This document shows, piece by piece, positions 7,158 to 16,622 of a DNA stretch of 35,067 nt. The notes below the pieces were generated by a model. It did not search any database and had not been told where the DNA came from. It worked only from the letters and a program-made list of their open reading frames with translations. The position numbers and the translations under genes were made by a program. Source of the stretch: Duncaniella sp. (GTDB lineage: Bacteria; Bacteroidota; Bacteroidia; Bacteroidales; Muribaculaceae); the NCBI RefSeq assembly GCF_029054785.1, contig NZ_JAIDEN010000145.1, positions 1-35,067 on the forward strand. Direction: 5' to 3'. Within the stretch, counting starts at the first letter, position 1; every line of letters begins with the position of its first letter.

Positions 7158-10100
7158 TTAGAATGACAGGGAGGCGCCGATGGTCCATGTGCGTGCACGG
7201 GGATAGGTGCCGTAGTCCATGTTGAACATCGGGAAGTTGCGGATATTGCTGCCGAAGCCCACGGTGCCTGCCGTGTTGGTGTTGACTTCGGGATCCAGTC
7301 CCTTGTAGCCGGTGATGGTGAAAAGATTGCCGGCGGTCACGTAGAGGCGGAAGTTGGAGATGTGGGCCTTCTTGGTGAGCTGCTGGGGCAGTGTGTAGCC
7401 GAGCGTGAGGGTCTGGAGGCGCAGATAAGAGCCGTCTTCAAGGAATTCAGAGGATACGATGCCGCTCTGATGGTACGGGAGGGCCGATTTGGCATTACGG
7501 TTGAGTGCGTTGAGCTCTGCGGGATCGGTCACTGCATAGAGGTCGCCGGCGCTGTTGACATCGTAGACCTTGTAGCAGTCGGCTCGCCAGGCGCCGTACT
7601 GACGGGTCAGGCCGACATACTCGTTGCCCGAAGCGTCCATCATGGCATTGGCGTTGTAGACCTTGCCGCCGTAAGTCCAGTTGAAGTTGGCCGAGAGATC
7701 CCAGCCCTTGTAGCCGAAGTCGAGGTGGAAGCTGCCGGTGTGGCGCGGGCGAACTTCGCCGAGATTCACTGCGTCTGTGGCGTCGATTTTATCATCATCA
7801 TTGGTGTCGACAAACTTCGGGGCGCCGGGGAAGGCTACCTGGCCGTTGGGAAGATTGAACGGGTGCATGTAGGTTGCTGTGATGTCCTTGGTCAGGTCGG
7901 GCACACCGTCCTTGAGGGTATAGACTCCGTTGGCGTAGTCGAAATCAGCCGTGGTGTAGAATCCGTCGGCCTTGTAGCCGCGCACGAGTCCGATCGGTTT
8001 GTCGACAGCGAGCATCCAGTCCATCGAGGGGGTCTGAGCCGACGATCCCCAGTAGGATGAATAGATGTACTGGTCGGCGTTCTGCATCTTGTCGAGATTG
8101 TTGCGGTTGTAGTTGTAGATCGCGCCTGCGCTGAAGCGGAAATCCTTGTTGCGGTAGATGTCGGCGTTGACCGAAATCTCTATACCTCGGTTGGAGATCT
8201 GGCCGAAGTTCTGATACTGGTGGGAGTAGCCCGATGTGTTGTCCACTGGCACGAGCATCAGAAGATCCTTTGTGGTGTTCCAGTAAAGCTCGACAGAACC
8301 GTTGATGCGGCTGTTGAGGACGCCGAAGTCCACACCGATGTTGCGCGACACGGTTGTCTCCCACTTCAGGTCCGGATTGGCTTTCAGACCGTCGGGACGG
8401 TAGAAGGGTCCGAACTCGCCGTTGATCGGCAGCTTGTTGTTTGTGGAGCTTGACCAGGTCTCGCGCCAGAGGTTTGAGTTGATGTTGTCGCTTCCTGATT
8501 CACCCCACGAAAGACGCAGCTTGAGGTTGGAGAGCCAGTCGCGTGTGCCTTCCATGAAGTTTTCTTCCGAGAGGCGCCATCCGGCAGCCACGGCGGGGAA
8601 ATAGCCCCAGCGGTTGTTGGGTGCGAATTTCGATGAGCCGTCGGCGCGGAACGTTGCCGTGAAGAGATAGCGGTCAAGAAGTGTGTAGTTGAGACGTCCG
8701 AACCATGACACCGTGCGGTCAGGCACTCCGAACGTGTTGTAGAACGAGCTGCTGTAAGTGGCAGTGTGCATCATTGCGATGGCGTGGTCATAGTCGAAAG
8801 TCGAGGGGAAGCCGCGGCCTTCGGCATAGGTCGATTCGTTCTCGCTTCTGAGAAGTTCATAGCCTGCGAGGATGTTGAAGGAGTGGATCTCCTTGAGGTC
8901 GAACATATAGTTGCCGGTGGTGACCCAGCGGAGACCTTTTGAAGTGCCGCGCGAGATGGTTGCGCGCTTGTCGCCGTTGGTGTAGCCGTCTTCATAATAG
9001 GTGTTTTTCGACGAGCTGCGGGTCATGGCCAGTTCCGAACGCGCCGTCAGACCGGGGATGATCTCCCATGTCAGGGCCGCATTGCCGCGGAAATTGCGGT
9101 TGTGGTTCTTGGCGGTGATGTCGTTGATGAGATCAACGGGGTTGTGGGAGTCGTCGATGTTCTGCACACCGAAGCTGAAGCCTGAGCTGACGTCGGTGTA
9201 GGGAATTCCGCCGAGCGGATTGTCGATCGGCTTGTAGTGATAGGCACCTGCCGTGTAGCGGGCACCCGCACCGTTGAGGTTTGACTCGTCATAGCGCACC
9301 TCGGCATTGAAGGTGAGGTTGCTGAAGATCTTCTGCTGCACTTTCAGCGATGTGGTCAGACGGTCGTAGTCCGAGTTGATGCGGATACCTTCGTCGTCGA
9401 TATAGCCGATGTTGAAGGCCATCTTGGTGTTTTCCGAACCTCCGCTGATACTCAGGTTGTGGTTGTGGCTGAAGCCGGTACGGAGGATGTCGTCGTCATA
9501 CTGATGGGCTTTCACCCCGGCATAGTCGGCATAGTGGTTGCCATATTTGGATCCGAGGCCGAAATATTTCTCCATAGCCTCCTGATGGCCCGATCCGCGC
9601 GAGGCGGCATAGCTCCAGTTGTCAAGGATATATTCCTGAGCCGACAGCACTTCCTGCTTTTTGGCGGCATGCTTGAACTGCACATAGCCTTCATAAGTCA
9701 CTTTTGCCTTGCCGCTCTGGCCTGACTTGGTGGTGACGAGGATTACACCGTTGGCGCCGCGCGCACCGTAGATGGCGGTCGAGGCCGCATCCTTAAGCAC
9801 GTCGATCGACTCGATTTCCGAAGCCGCGATGTTGTTGATGTTTGCAACGGGGAAACCGTCGACCACATAGAGCGGTTCATTGCTCTGGGTGATTGAGCCG
9901 CCTCCGCGCACACGCACCGAGACTGTGGCGCCCGGACGTCCGTCCTGCGAGACCACATTGACACCCGGCAGGCGTCCCTGGAGGGCCTGGGTAACATTTG
10001 AGACCGGATTGGCCACGAGGTCTTCGCCCTTCACCGAAGCCACTGCTCCCGTGAGGTCCTTGCGGCGCATGGTGCCGTAGCCGATCACGACTACCTCTTC

Positions 10101-10421
10101 AAGGCTCTGGAGATCTTCGCTCAGGACCACGTCTATGCGCTGACGTCCGTCAACCCTGACTTCCTGGCTGACAAAGCCTGTATAGGTGAACACGAGGGTG
10201 CCCTGCGCTGCCACATTGATCGAGAAATTGCCGTCAATATCAGTCACGACACCGTTTGTAGGTTTGCCTTTTTCAGTCACTACGACTCCGGCAAGCACTT
10301 CATGCTGCGGATCGGTCACTGTTCCGGTCACTGCGATGTTCTGGGCGTGGATAGCCTGGGAGAACAGCAACGCCATGACCAGGCAAAACAGTCTGGTAAG
10401 AGTTTTTTGATTGGTTCTCAT
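7158..10421 (-). CDS. SusC/RagA-family TonB-dependent outer-membrane transporter
   Basis: The 1087-residue protein imports oligosaccharides across the outer membrane using TonB energy. A signal peptide (about 1-26, ending AIHA before QN) is followed by a carboxypeptidase-regulatory-like beta domain at about 30-103. A TonB-box-like segment EEVVVIGYG is at 108-116. The plug domain at about 117-235 has GRLPGVNVVSQDGRPG, VRVRGGGSI and YVVDGFPV, with IESIDVLKDAASTAIYGARG, the SusC signature, read in two overlapping parts. The remainder is a beta barrel ending in an aromatic terminal residue (SLSF). There is no N-terminal STN domain, so FecIR-type signalling is not expected. It follows the pectinesterase by 44 bases and precedes susD by 34 bases. 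Pectin-derived oligosaccharides are the likely cargo by context only. Confidence 0.96.
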   Translation of the reverse strand: MRTNQKTLTRLFCLVMALLFSQAIHAQNIAVTGTVTDPQHEVLAGVVVTEKGKPTNGVVTDIDGNFSINVAAQGTLVFTYTGFVSQEVRVDGRQRIDVVLSEDLQSLEEVVVIGYGTMRRKDLTGAVASVKGEDLVANPVSNVTQALQGRLPGVNVVSQDGRPGATVSVRVRGGGSITQSNEPLYVVDGFPVANINNIAASEIESIDVLKDAASTAIYGARGANGVILVTTKSGQSGKAKVTYEGYVQFKHAAKKQEVLSAQEYILDNWSYAASRGSGHQEAMEKYFGLGSKYGNHYADYAGVKAHQYDDDILRTGFSHNHNLSISGGSENTKMAFNIGYIDDEGIRINSDYDRLTTSLKVQQKIFSNLTFNAEVRYDESNLNGAGARYTAGAYHYKPIDNPLGGIPYTDVSSGFSFGVQNIDDSHNPVDLINDITAKNHNRNFRGNAALTWEIIPGLTARSELAMTRSSSKNTYYEDGYTNGDKRATISRGTSKGLRWVTTGNYMFDLKEIHSFNILAGYELLRSENESTYAEGRGFPSTFDYDHAIAMMHTATYSSSFYNTFGVPDRTVSWFGRLNYTLLDRYLFTATFRADGSSKFAPNNRWGYFPAVAAGWRLSEENFMEGTRDWLSNLKLRLSWGESGSDNINSNLWRETWSSSTNNKLPINGEFGPFYRPDGLKANPDLKWETTVSRNIGVDFGVLNSRINGSVELYWNTTKDLLMLVPVDNTSGYSHQYQNFGQISNRGIEISVNADIYRNKDFRFSAGAIYNYNRNNLDKMQNADQYIYSSYWGSSAQTPSMDWMLAVDKPIGLVRGYKADGFYTTADFDYANGVYTLKDGVPDLTKDITATYMHPFNLPNGQVAFPGAPKFVDTNDDDKIDATDAVNLGEVRPRHTGSFHLDFGYKGWDLSANFNWTYGGKVYNANAMMDASGNEYVGLTRQYGAWRADCYKVYDVNSAGDLYAVTDPAELNALNRNAKSALPYHQSGIVSSEFLEDGSYLRLQTLTLGYTLPQQLTKKAHISNFRLYVTAGNLFTITGYKGLDPEVNTNTAGTVGFGSNIRNFPMFNMDYGTYPRARTWTIGASLSF

Positions 10422-10465
10422 ACTAAGAATAGGTTATTAGAATAAGGAATTTTGATTTCTGATTC

Positions 10466-11761
10466 TCACACCGCGCCGAGCGAGCCATAGGCGTTCACCG
10501 CGCGCACTCTGACTTCACCCTTGGGAGCCGAGGGCAGGCTGAAGCGGTTGCCGAGAGTGAATCCGGCCACTTCCTCGCCGTCAAGCACGATGTAGCCGCG
10601 GGCTTCGCCGACAGGCTCCCATCTGACAGTCTGACGGTCGACAGTCACATTGGCCGGGGCGGGCAGAGTGGTCATCATTGCGCGGGGATCCCAGCCGTCA
10701 TTGCCGGGAATCATGTTTTCATAGACCAGTCCGGCGGCTTCCTCGGCTGACACTGAGGTGCGCGAGGTGCCGCTCTTCTTCTCCCCTTCGCGTGTGGTAT
10801 AGTTGTAAGTTGTCTTTCTGGCGCTCAGGTCCAGTTCCTTGCCGTCGATGTCGCGGCTTGCATATTCGGCAAAGATGCCGGGGGCGGTTCCCATGTCGGT
10901 CCAGCCTTCGGCTGAAACGGGGATACGCATTGTGGTGTTGACGTAGCGGGCCTGCGGACTGTTGTGCCAGGGGCGTCCGAGACTGAGTCTGCCGTCGGCG
11001 GCGCTTTCGTTGCCGTCCACCACACAGTCGCGGATGACATAGCCGTATTTGGCTGCCGTATGACATGGAGCCACGATCACCGAGCCGCTTCTCACATTAT
11101 AGAATGTGCTGTTCTCGACCAGCACATCGCCGCCGCCATAGAGATAGTCGACCGCACCCTCGATCCAGCAGTCTTTCACATAGTGACGGTCCTCATCCTT
11201 GACGGTGGTCATCCATGTGTCCTGAAAAGAACGGAAGATGCAGTTGTTGAACGCCGCGCAGTCGGCATGGCTTTTCATGGCAAGCGCCTGCGGGCCGTCC
11301 TGGGCCTCCAAGCCGTAGTCGTTGACATAAGAGATGTTTTCAGTATAGAAATGCGGTGCCCTGACCGTCACCACGGCTCCTTCCAGACCGTGCATCGCCG
11401 ATTCAGGATTGTGGACGGAGTATTTCCAGAACTCCTCGGCCTCGTTTTCAGGCTTGGCGCCTACATTGAGTTTCAGGTGAATGATTGTCTGCTCCTTGTT
11501 CTGCCCGATCAGATGGATGTAAGGCTTGGTCTCAGGCACTACGACCTGCTCCTCATAAGAGCCGTTTTTCACAAATATGAGCCAGGGGGCTGTCAGGCTG
11601 TCAGGAGCCGCCTGAATGGCTTCCTGTACAGAGGTGTAGTCGCCGGAACCGTCCTGCGCCACAACCGCGTCGAATGGCGAACCTTCGGCCTGCTGCCCGC
11701 AGCCGCAGGTCAGCGCGAGACCGCCAATGACAAAAAGAGTCGATTTTAAAGTCTGATTCAT
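10466..11761 (-). CDS. Pectinesterase (CE8) lipoprotein with C-terminal Fn3-like domain
   Basis: The enzyme removes methyl esters from homogalacturonan, releasing methanol. I place the start at 11761, giving 431 residues and a normal lipoprotein signal (MNQTLKSTLF, Cys at 19 or 21); an upstream ATG at 11839 would add 26 residues that spoil the signal and overlap the promoter. The right-handed beta-helix carries all expected CE8 residues: Gln158 in GPQALAM, Gln180 and Asp181 in FQDTW, Asp205 in DYLYGGG and Arg263 in LGRPW. The usual DFIFG is DYLYG here. Residues about 360-431 look like a fibronectin-III or Ig-like module (VRWEPVGEARGYIVLDGEEV). It is the first gene of an operon with susC and susD and follows the hybrid regulator, so it acts on pectin at the cell surface or in the periplasm. 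No pectate lyase or polygalacturonase is present in the window. Confidence 0.93.
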   Translation of the reverse strand: MNQTLKSTLFVIGGLALTCGCGQQAEGSPFDAVVAQDGSGDYTSVQEAIQAAPDSLTAPWLIFVKNGSYEEQVVVPETKPYIHLIGQNKEQTIIHLKLNVGAKPENEAEEFWKYSVHNPESAMHGLEGAVVTVRAPHFYTENISYVNDYGLEAQDGPQALAMKSHADCAAFNNCIFRSFQDTWMTTVKDEDRHYVKDCWIEGAVDYLYGGGDVLVENSTFYNVRSGSVIVAPCHTAAKYGYVIRDCVVDGNESAADGRLSLGRPWHNSPQARYVNTTMRIPVSAEGWTDMGTAPGIFAEYASRDIDGKELDLSARKTTYNYTTREGEKKSGTSRTSVSAEEAAGLVYENMIPGNDGWDPRAMMTTLPAPANVTVDRQTVRWEPVGEARGYIVLDGEEVAGFTLGNRFSLPSAPKGEVRVRAVNAYGSLGAV

Positions 11762-11803
11762 GGTGTTCGATTGGTTTAGATGGTGACTGTGTTTATCAGC
11801 CCC

Positions 11804-11811
11804 CAAATTTA
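11804..11811 (-). promoter_or_regulatory. Probable -7 promoter element of the pectinesterase-Sus operon
   Basis: The minus strand reads TAAATTTG, matching TAnnTTTG, 42 bases before the chosen pectinesterase start. No -33 TTTG lies at 19-20 bases, which fits a promoter that needs an activator such as the neighbouring hybrid regulator. Confidence 0.55.
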
Positions 11812-11904
11812 CAATCGCAAACATCCTCGGTAAGTGCATTTTTCTACATATTTATTGCACTTTCTGCCACACCGCCCTTAAAATCAAAAATTTAGCGGAT
11901 ACCA

Positions 11905-11941
11905 CTCAAGCATCAGGCTGACCATCCCTCAAGCATCAGGC
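11905..11941. repeat. 14-base direct repeat upstream of the pectinesterase operon
   Basis: CTCAAGCATCAGGC occurs at 11905-11918 and 11928-11941, with starts 23 bases apart (about two helical turns). It lies about 100 bases upstream of the -7 element, a position suited to binding of the AraC-type output domain of the hybrid regulator. This role is inferred. Confidence 0.5.
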
Positions 11942-11982
11942 AGGCCGCGTCAGCGGTCGGAAGAATCCAGGCCACTGCAAGG

Positions 11983-12047
11983 GCGCCGTAGGTGTCCGCA
12001 GCTGTGGTAAAAAAATCACCCACCACAAAAGCAGAGCGCCGTAGGTG
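11983..12047. repeat. Second direct repeat between hybrid regulator and pectinesterase
   Basis: GCGCCGTAGGTG occurs at 11983-11994 and 12036-12047, starts 53 bases apart. Between the copies, TGTGGT (12003-12008) and ACCACA (12022-12027) can form a short stem without a clear T-run. The intergenic stretch 11762-12083 thus holds a promoter element and two different repeat pairs but no gene. Confidence 0.45.
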
Positions 12048-12083
12048 CGAAACAAATGAGCCTACTGACGGACAGGACGGCGG

Positions 12084-15000
12084 TCAGCCTGCCCCCTGCG
12101 CGGCAGCCACACGGCTGCACTGCCAGTCTTTCGGGGTCTGGCCGGTGACCGCCTTGAAGACTCGGTTGAAATACTGCGGCGAGGAGAATCCGCTCATGTA
12201 GGCGACCTCGGCCACAGTGCTGCCACCCTCTTCAAGCAGAGTGCAGGCATAGCGGATCCGCATGTTTTTCAGAAGCTCGACAGGCGCCATGTTGAAGAGC
12301 GAACGCACCTTGCGGTTGAACACCGTCCGCCCCAGATTCATCGCCGCCGCCATTTCCTCGATGGTGAAGTCAGGATTCTTCATTTCAACGGCTATGCGCT
12401 CCTGAAGTTCCCTGACGAATTTCTCGTCGAAAGATGTCAGCGCGGGCAGCTGCCCGGCGGCTGCGGCCTCAGGATTTTCCTCCTCCTCGCCGCCGACAGC
12501 GGTGACAAAGTAGTCTCTGAGCCGGTTGCGCTGTTCAAGCAGCGACTTGATGCGGCTGCGCAGATATGTGGCGCTGAAAGGCTTGGTCAGATAGTCGTCG
12601 GCACCGCACTCCAGCCCCGCTATGCGGTCATAGACCGAAGCCTTGGCTGAAAGAAGCACCACCGGGATGTGGCAGCAGCTGACCGTCTGCCTGATGCGCC
12701 CTAAGAGTTCGAGTCCGTCAAGACGCGGCATCATTATATCACTGATGATCATGTCAGGCATCTCTTCGCCGATCTTCTCCCAGGCCTCCTCGCCGTCTGC
12801 GGCCTGCACCACACGGTAGTGGCCGCAGAGCATTCTGGCAAGCACCCGTCTCAGCTCGTCATTGTCCTCGACTATCATCACCGAGAGTTCTGCCTCGCCG
12901 CTTCCGCCTGAGCCGCCGGCCACGGCCTGAGGCTCAGGCGTCTCGACCGCTCCGGGAGTCCCGTCGACAGTCCCGCTGCGGTCCGTAAGGATAAATTCCG
13001 CATCCGGATCGGCATGGAGGGTTGCGAAATCGCCGGGAAGACTGACTTCAAAGCGGCTCCCCCGCCCTACTTCCGAGTCAACCTCGATCCTGCCGTGGAG
13101 CACCTTTACAAGCTCGCTCACCAGCGCCAGGCCTATGCCGCTCGAAAAGAGACCTTTCTTGCGGCCCAAAGTCTCGAAACGGTCGAAGATTCCGGCAACC
13201 TGCCTGCGGTCCATCCCCGGACCTTCGTCAATGACGGCAAACACGAGATTTTCACCGTTGGCTCGGACTTCAAGCGTGACCTTACGCCCATCGGGCGTGT
13301 ATTTGAATGCGTTGGAAAGCAGATTGAAGATGATTTTCTCAAGCTTGTCTACATCGGTATACATCCAGTGGGCGCGCATCGGGGCCGAGAGGCTGAAACC
13401 GATCCCCTTCTGGCGGGCAAGCAGCGAGAAGTCGTCATGGATCCGCCGGAACAGGGGCACGACATCGAGCCGCTCCACATAGATCTTCATCCGGTTGTTC
13501 TGGATCTTGCGCACGTCGAGCAGCTGGTTGATCAGACGCAACATGCGGTCGGTGTTGCTTTTGGCTATCGCCATATAGTCTTTGGAGTTCTGCGAGAGCG
13601 CCGGATCGGCCATCACCTCCTCGATCGGGTTGACGATAAGGGTCAGAGGGGTGCGCAGTTCGTGGGAGACATCGGTGAAAAAGCGCAGTTTCATGCGTGT
13701 CAGTTCCTGCTCCATGCCAACCTGACGGTGAAGCCGTAATATATAGGTGACGATAAACCAGACGGCGAGCACGAAGGCGATGAACAGCCCGACATAGAGA
13801 ATCCTGGCATAGACGGTCTCGACAAATGTCGGCTCGACATGGATCGGAAGCGATCTGACATTGTCGGTCCAGACACCGTCGCCGTTGGTCGACCGCACTT
13901 CAAGCACGTAGTCGCCTGCGGGAAGGGCGTAGAAGGCCGCTTCATGGCTGTGGCCTATGTCGATCCAGTTTTCATTGATCCCCTGCAAGCGGTAGGCATA
14001 GGAGATGTTCTGGGTGTTGTCGAAGTCGAGGGCTACGAAAGAGACCGCGAAATTCCTCTCATCGGCCTCAAGCCACAGACGCCCGTCGGTCAGGGGGAAG
14101 ACTTTGGACGATTCGTTGTCAGGCGACACCGTGACGCGGTCAAAGACAATGTTCGGGCTGTAAGCGCTCTTCCTGAGCCTCGGCAGGTCGGCGAAGAGTG
14201 TTCCGTTGAGCAGAGCGAAGTAGGCCCGGCCGCAGGAGTCGATGACAAAGGGGGCTTCCGAAAGCACGATCGGCAGATGAAGGTTGTAGCGGTCGTAGGT
14301 CTCGATCAGGCCCTCTGATGGATCGTAGCGGCAGATGGCGTTTTCGAGCGAGAGCCACAGCCGACCCTCGCGGTCTTCCGCCAGCGAATAGACCATGTCG
14401 GTCGGCAGTCCCTCCTGCTTGCCTGTGTAGCTGAACTCCAGGCTGTCCGAGAGCAGTCCGGGGGATGTCAGGCGGCAGATGCCTCCGCCGAGGGTGGTGA
14501 CGTAGATCTGTCCGCGGCTGTCCTCGAAGGAGAAAAAGACGTCGTTGTTGCTCAGAGTCGACTTGCGCGAGAGGTCACACCAGTTGTGGTGCCAGGTGAT
14601 CTCCGAGGGGGAGCCGAAAGCCGAGGAGAATGTCAGGAGTCCGTCGGTGGTTCCGACCATCATCACCCCGCCGGAGGTCTCTGTGATGTGGCGCACCCGG
14701 CGGCAGTAGCGTTCCGGATAGCCTGCAAGACCGCCGTTTAAGGAGTTGAGGAAGCGGATCGCACCCTCTTTTTCCTCTACGAGATTGACACCCCCGCCAT
14801 AGGTACCGACCCAGATGCGCCCGGCCTTGTCTTCAAGGATGGAATAGATGGCCTCGCAGTTCAGGGCATCCCGGCCGGAAGCGTCAGCCCGGAAGTGTCT
14901 GACGGTATAGCCGCCACCCTTGCCTGGAGTGGCGAGAAACAGTCCGTCGGCACGGCTTCCAAGCCATATCCGGCCACGGCTGTCCTCCATCATGGCGTAG

Positions 15001-16451
15001 ACCGATGCACCGAAACGGGCGTTTTCGTCTCTGACAATCGCGCCCGAACGGGTGAAGTTGCCGAGATAGTTTCCCTCACGGTCATGGATCTTGATGCGCA
15101 GCCCCTTGTCGCCGCTCCATATACGCCCGCAGCTGTCGATGAACACGCTGCGGGTCTCGTCGTCGGAAAATGTCAGATAGTCGGCTGTTCCGGTGGGGAA
15201 ACTTATCTTGTTGAAGCCGACAACGTCACGGGCCCAGAGGTTGCGGTGGTTGTCGATCATGAAATTGAGGTCGATGTCAGGGGTCGGGGTCTTCTGTCCG
15301 CCCGCATAGCAGTAGGCTCTTTCGAGGCGCCCCGACTCGCGGTTGTAGTGGCAGAGAGGCCCGTGAGTCGGGTGGATCCAGAGTTCACCGCTCTCGTCCT
15401 CGTGGATGAAAAAGACGAACTGGGTCTCGGTCTGGCCCGGATAGCTCAGACGCTCGACCTGCCCGTCGGTTCGGTTGATGCGGAACACGTCGGGACCGGC
15501 AAGCATCCACAGGCAGCTGTCGGCTTTCGGCCCTGACGGCTCATAGACCAGTTCGACGGGACCTGAAATCCCGGCGTCGAAATGGCGAGCGGTCCGGTCG
15601 GTCCGGTTGTAGAGCAGCAGGCCGGTGAGCGACGGCAGCGCTACCGACCCGTCGTTCAGAACTCTGGCGGATGGCGCGCCGGAAAGGCGGACACCCGGAT
15701 CAACATCCTTCAGGCCACTGGCAGAGTTATAGATCGCGAGGACACCTTTGTCATCGATAAGCAGGAGGTCGTCACCGGCGCGCACGGCGTGGAGAAAACG
15801 GCGCATGCCGCTGATGCCCGGCTTGCCGTGGACGCGGTAGCCTCTGTTGGTCAGAATCCATTCCCCGCCGCCGGAGTCGTTGAAGACACCGTAGACCTCA
15901 GTCCCGGAGGCGCCTGCCGGAAAGAACGAGATGCCTCCCTCGGCGGCATAGCGGCTGCCGTCGATGCGCCAGGTGGAGCCGTCGGCTGCGCAGAGCCAGA
16001 CCACTCCATTGTCAAGAAAGAAGATTTTTTCAAAACCCTCGCAGGCCTTGACTTCCGGATGGGAGGCAAAGGGATTTATGAATTTCGCGGTCGAAATGTC
16101 GAAGAGATAGAGTTTGTGGTCATAGGTCTCGCACCAGAGAGCTTTGGGGTAAGCGAGATAGACATTCTGTATGCGGTTGTGCTGGAGACGGTCCTCATCG
16201 GTGGGATATGATTTGTAGTTGCGGAAAGTGTAGCCGTCAAATTTCTCCAGGCCGTTCCATGTCGCTATCCAGATGTAGCCGTCCTCGTCCTGGACCATGT
16301 TCTGGATCATCTTCAGAGAGAGTCCGGCAGCGCTGGAATAGTTCTTGACATCGACAAGCCCGCGCGAAAGACTTCCGACAGCCGGAAAAGCAGCCGGAAT
16401 CGCCATAATCAGAAACAGAAGCCTGCACCAGAAGTCAGGTCGTCTAAACAT
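12084..16451 (-). CDS. Hybrid two-component system sensor-regulator (HTCS)
   Basis: This 1455-residue single-chain sensor and transcription factor controls polysaccharide utilisation genes in Bacteroidota. After a signal/anchor (about 1-27) come periplasmic propeller repeats to about 790, seen as recurring motifs such as MVQDEDGYIWIATWNGLEKF, DSRGRIWLGSRADGLF and EDKAGRIWVGTYGGGVN. A Y_Y_Y Ig-like domain (about 815-870, YAYRLQGINENWIDIG) precedes the single membrane helix at about 884-904. The cytoplasmic part has HisKA with phospho-acceptor His930 in SHELRTP, HATPase with NLLSNAFKYTPDG and DEGPGM, and a receiver (about 1190-1305) with Asp1238 in IISDIMMPRLDG. An AraC-type helix-turn-helix (about 1350-1445, VAEVAYMSGFSSPQYFNRVF) ends it. 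All key residues are present. It lies upstream of, and in the same direction as, the pectinesterase-Sus operon, its probable target; the ligand would be a pectin fragment. Confidence 0.95.
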   Translation of the reverse strand: MFRRPDFWCRLLFLIMAIPAAFPAVGSLSRGLVDVKNYSSAAGLSLKMIQNMVQDEDGYIWIATWNGLEKFDGYTFRNYKSYPTDEDRLQHNRIQNVYLAYPKALWCETYDHKLYLFDISTAKFINPFASHPEVKACEGFEKIFFLDNGVVWLCAADGSTWRIDGSRYAAEGGISFFPAGASGTEVYGVFNDSGGGEWILTNRGYRVHGKPGISGMRRFLHAVRAGDDLLLIDDKGVLAIYNSASGLKDVDPGVRLSGAPSARVLNDGSVALPSLTGLLLYNRTDRTARHFDAGISGPVELVYEPSGPKADSCLWMLAGPDVFRINRTDGQVERLSYPGQTETQFVFFIHEDESGELWIHPTHGPLCHYNRESGRLERAYCYAGGQKTPTPDIDLNFMIDNHRNLWARDVVGFNKISFPTGTADYLTFSDDETRSVFIDSCGRIWSGDKGLRIKIHDREGNYLGNFTRSGAIVRDENARFGASVYAMMEDSRGRIWLGSRADGLFLATPGKGGGYTVRHFRADASGRDALNCEAIYSILEDKAGRIWVGTYGGGVNLVEEKEGAIRFLNSLNGGLAGYPERYCRRVRHITETSGGVMMVGTTDGLLTFSSAFGSPSEITWHHNWCDLSRKSTLSNNDVFFSFEDSRGQIYVTTLGGGICRLTSPGLLSDSLEFSYTGKQEGLPTDMVYSLAEDREGRLWLSLENAICRYDPSEGLIETYDRYNLHLPIVLSEAPFVIDSCGRAYFALLNGTLFADLPRLRKSAYSPNIVFDRVTVSPDNESSKVFPLTDGRLWLEADERNFAVSFVALDFDNTQNISYAYRLQGINENWIDIGHSHEAAFYALPAGDYVLEVRSTNGDGVWTDNVRSLPIHVEPTFVETVYARILYVGLFIAFVLAVWFIVTYILRLHRQVGMEQELTRMKLRFFTDVSHELRTPLTLIVNPIEEVMADPALSQNSKDYMAIAKSNTDRMLRLINQLLDVRKIQNNRMKIYVERLDVVPLFRRIHDDFSLLARQKGIGFSLSAPMRAHWMYTDVDKLEKIIFNLLSNAFKYTPDGRKVTLEVRANGENLVFAVIDEGPGMDRRQVAGIFDRFETLGRKKGLFSSGIGLALVSELVKVLHGRIEVDSEVGRGSRFEVSLPGDFATLHADPDAEFILTDRSGTVDGTPGAVETPEPQAVAGGSGGSGEAELSVMIVEDNDELRRVLARMLCGHYRVVQAADGEEAWEKIGEEMPDMIISDIMMPRLDGLELLGRIRQTVSCCHIPVVLLSAKASVYDRIAGLECGADDYLTKPFSATYLRSRIKSLLEQRNRLRDYFVTAVGGEEEENPEAAAAGQLPALTSFDEKFVRELQERIAVEMKNPDFTIEEMAAAMNLGRTVFNRKVRSLFNMAPVELLKNMRIRYACTLLEEGGSTVAEVAYMSGFSSPQYFNRVFKAVTGQTPKDWQCSRVAAAQGAG

Positions 16452-16498
16452 GGTATCGGATTATTATTAGTAAAGATGGTTCAGTGATACAGACTTGA

Positions 16499-16506
16499 CA
16501 AAATTA
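16499..16506 (-). promoter_or_regulatory. Probable -7 promoter element of the hybrid regulator
   Basis: The minus strand reads TAATTTTG (TAnnTTTG), 47 bases before the start at 16451. The best -33 candidate is TTTA (complement of 16525-16528) with an 18-base spacer, so the promoter looks weak. Confidence 0.45.
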
Positions 16507-16622
16507 CTGCTTTTTTCATAACTTTAAAGATTTTATGACAACTTTTGTAAAGCATTTTTCCGACATTTGCATTTCAAAGGGTGTTTATATGTAATAAGCA
16601 ACTGATAAGTAACTGACACATC

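Noticed and set aside
10964..11749. A 261-codon open frame on the + strand opposite the pectinesterase
   Set aside because: The minus-strand gene has all CE8 catalytic residues; the opposite frame is a shadow.
12003..12027. Stem TGTGGT/ACCACA as a terminator for the hybrid regulator
   Set aside because: The stem is only six bases and no T-run follows on the minus strand.
15582..16211. Long + strand frames across the hybrid regulator (also 13014-13739 and 14895-15536)
   Set aside because: The regulator has continuous, recognisable domains on the minus strand; these frames follow its codon pattern.
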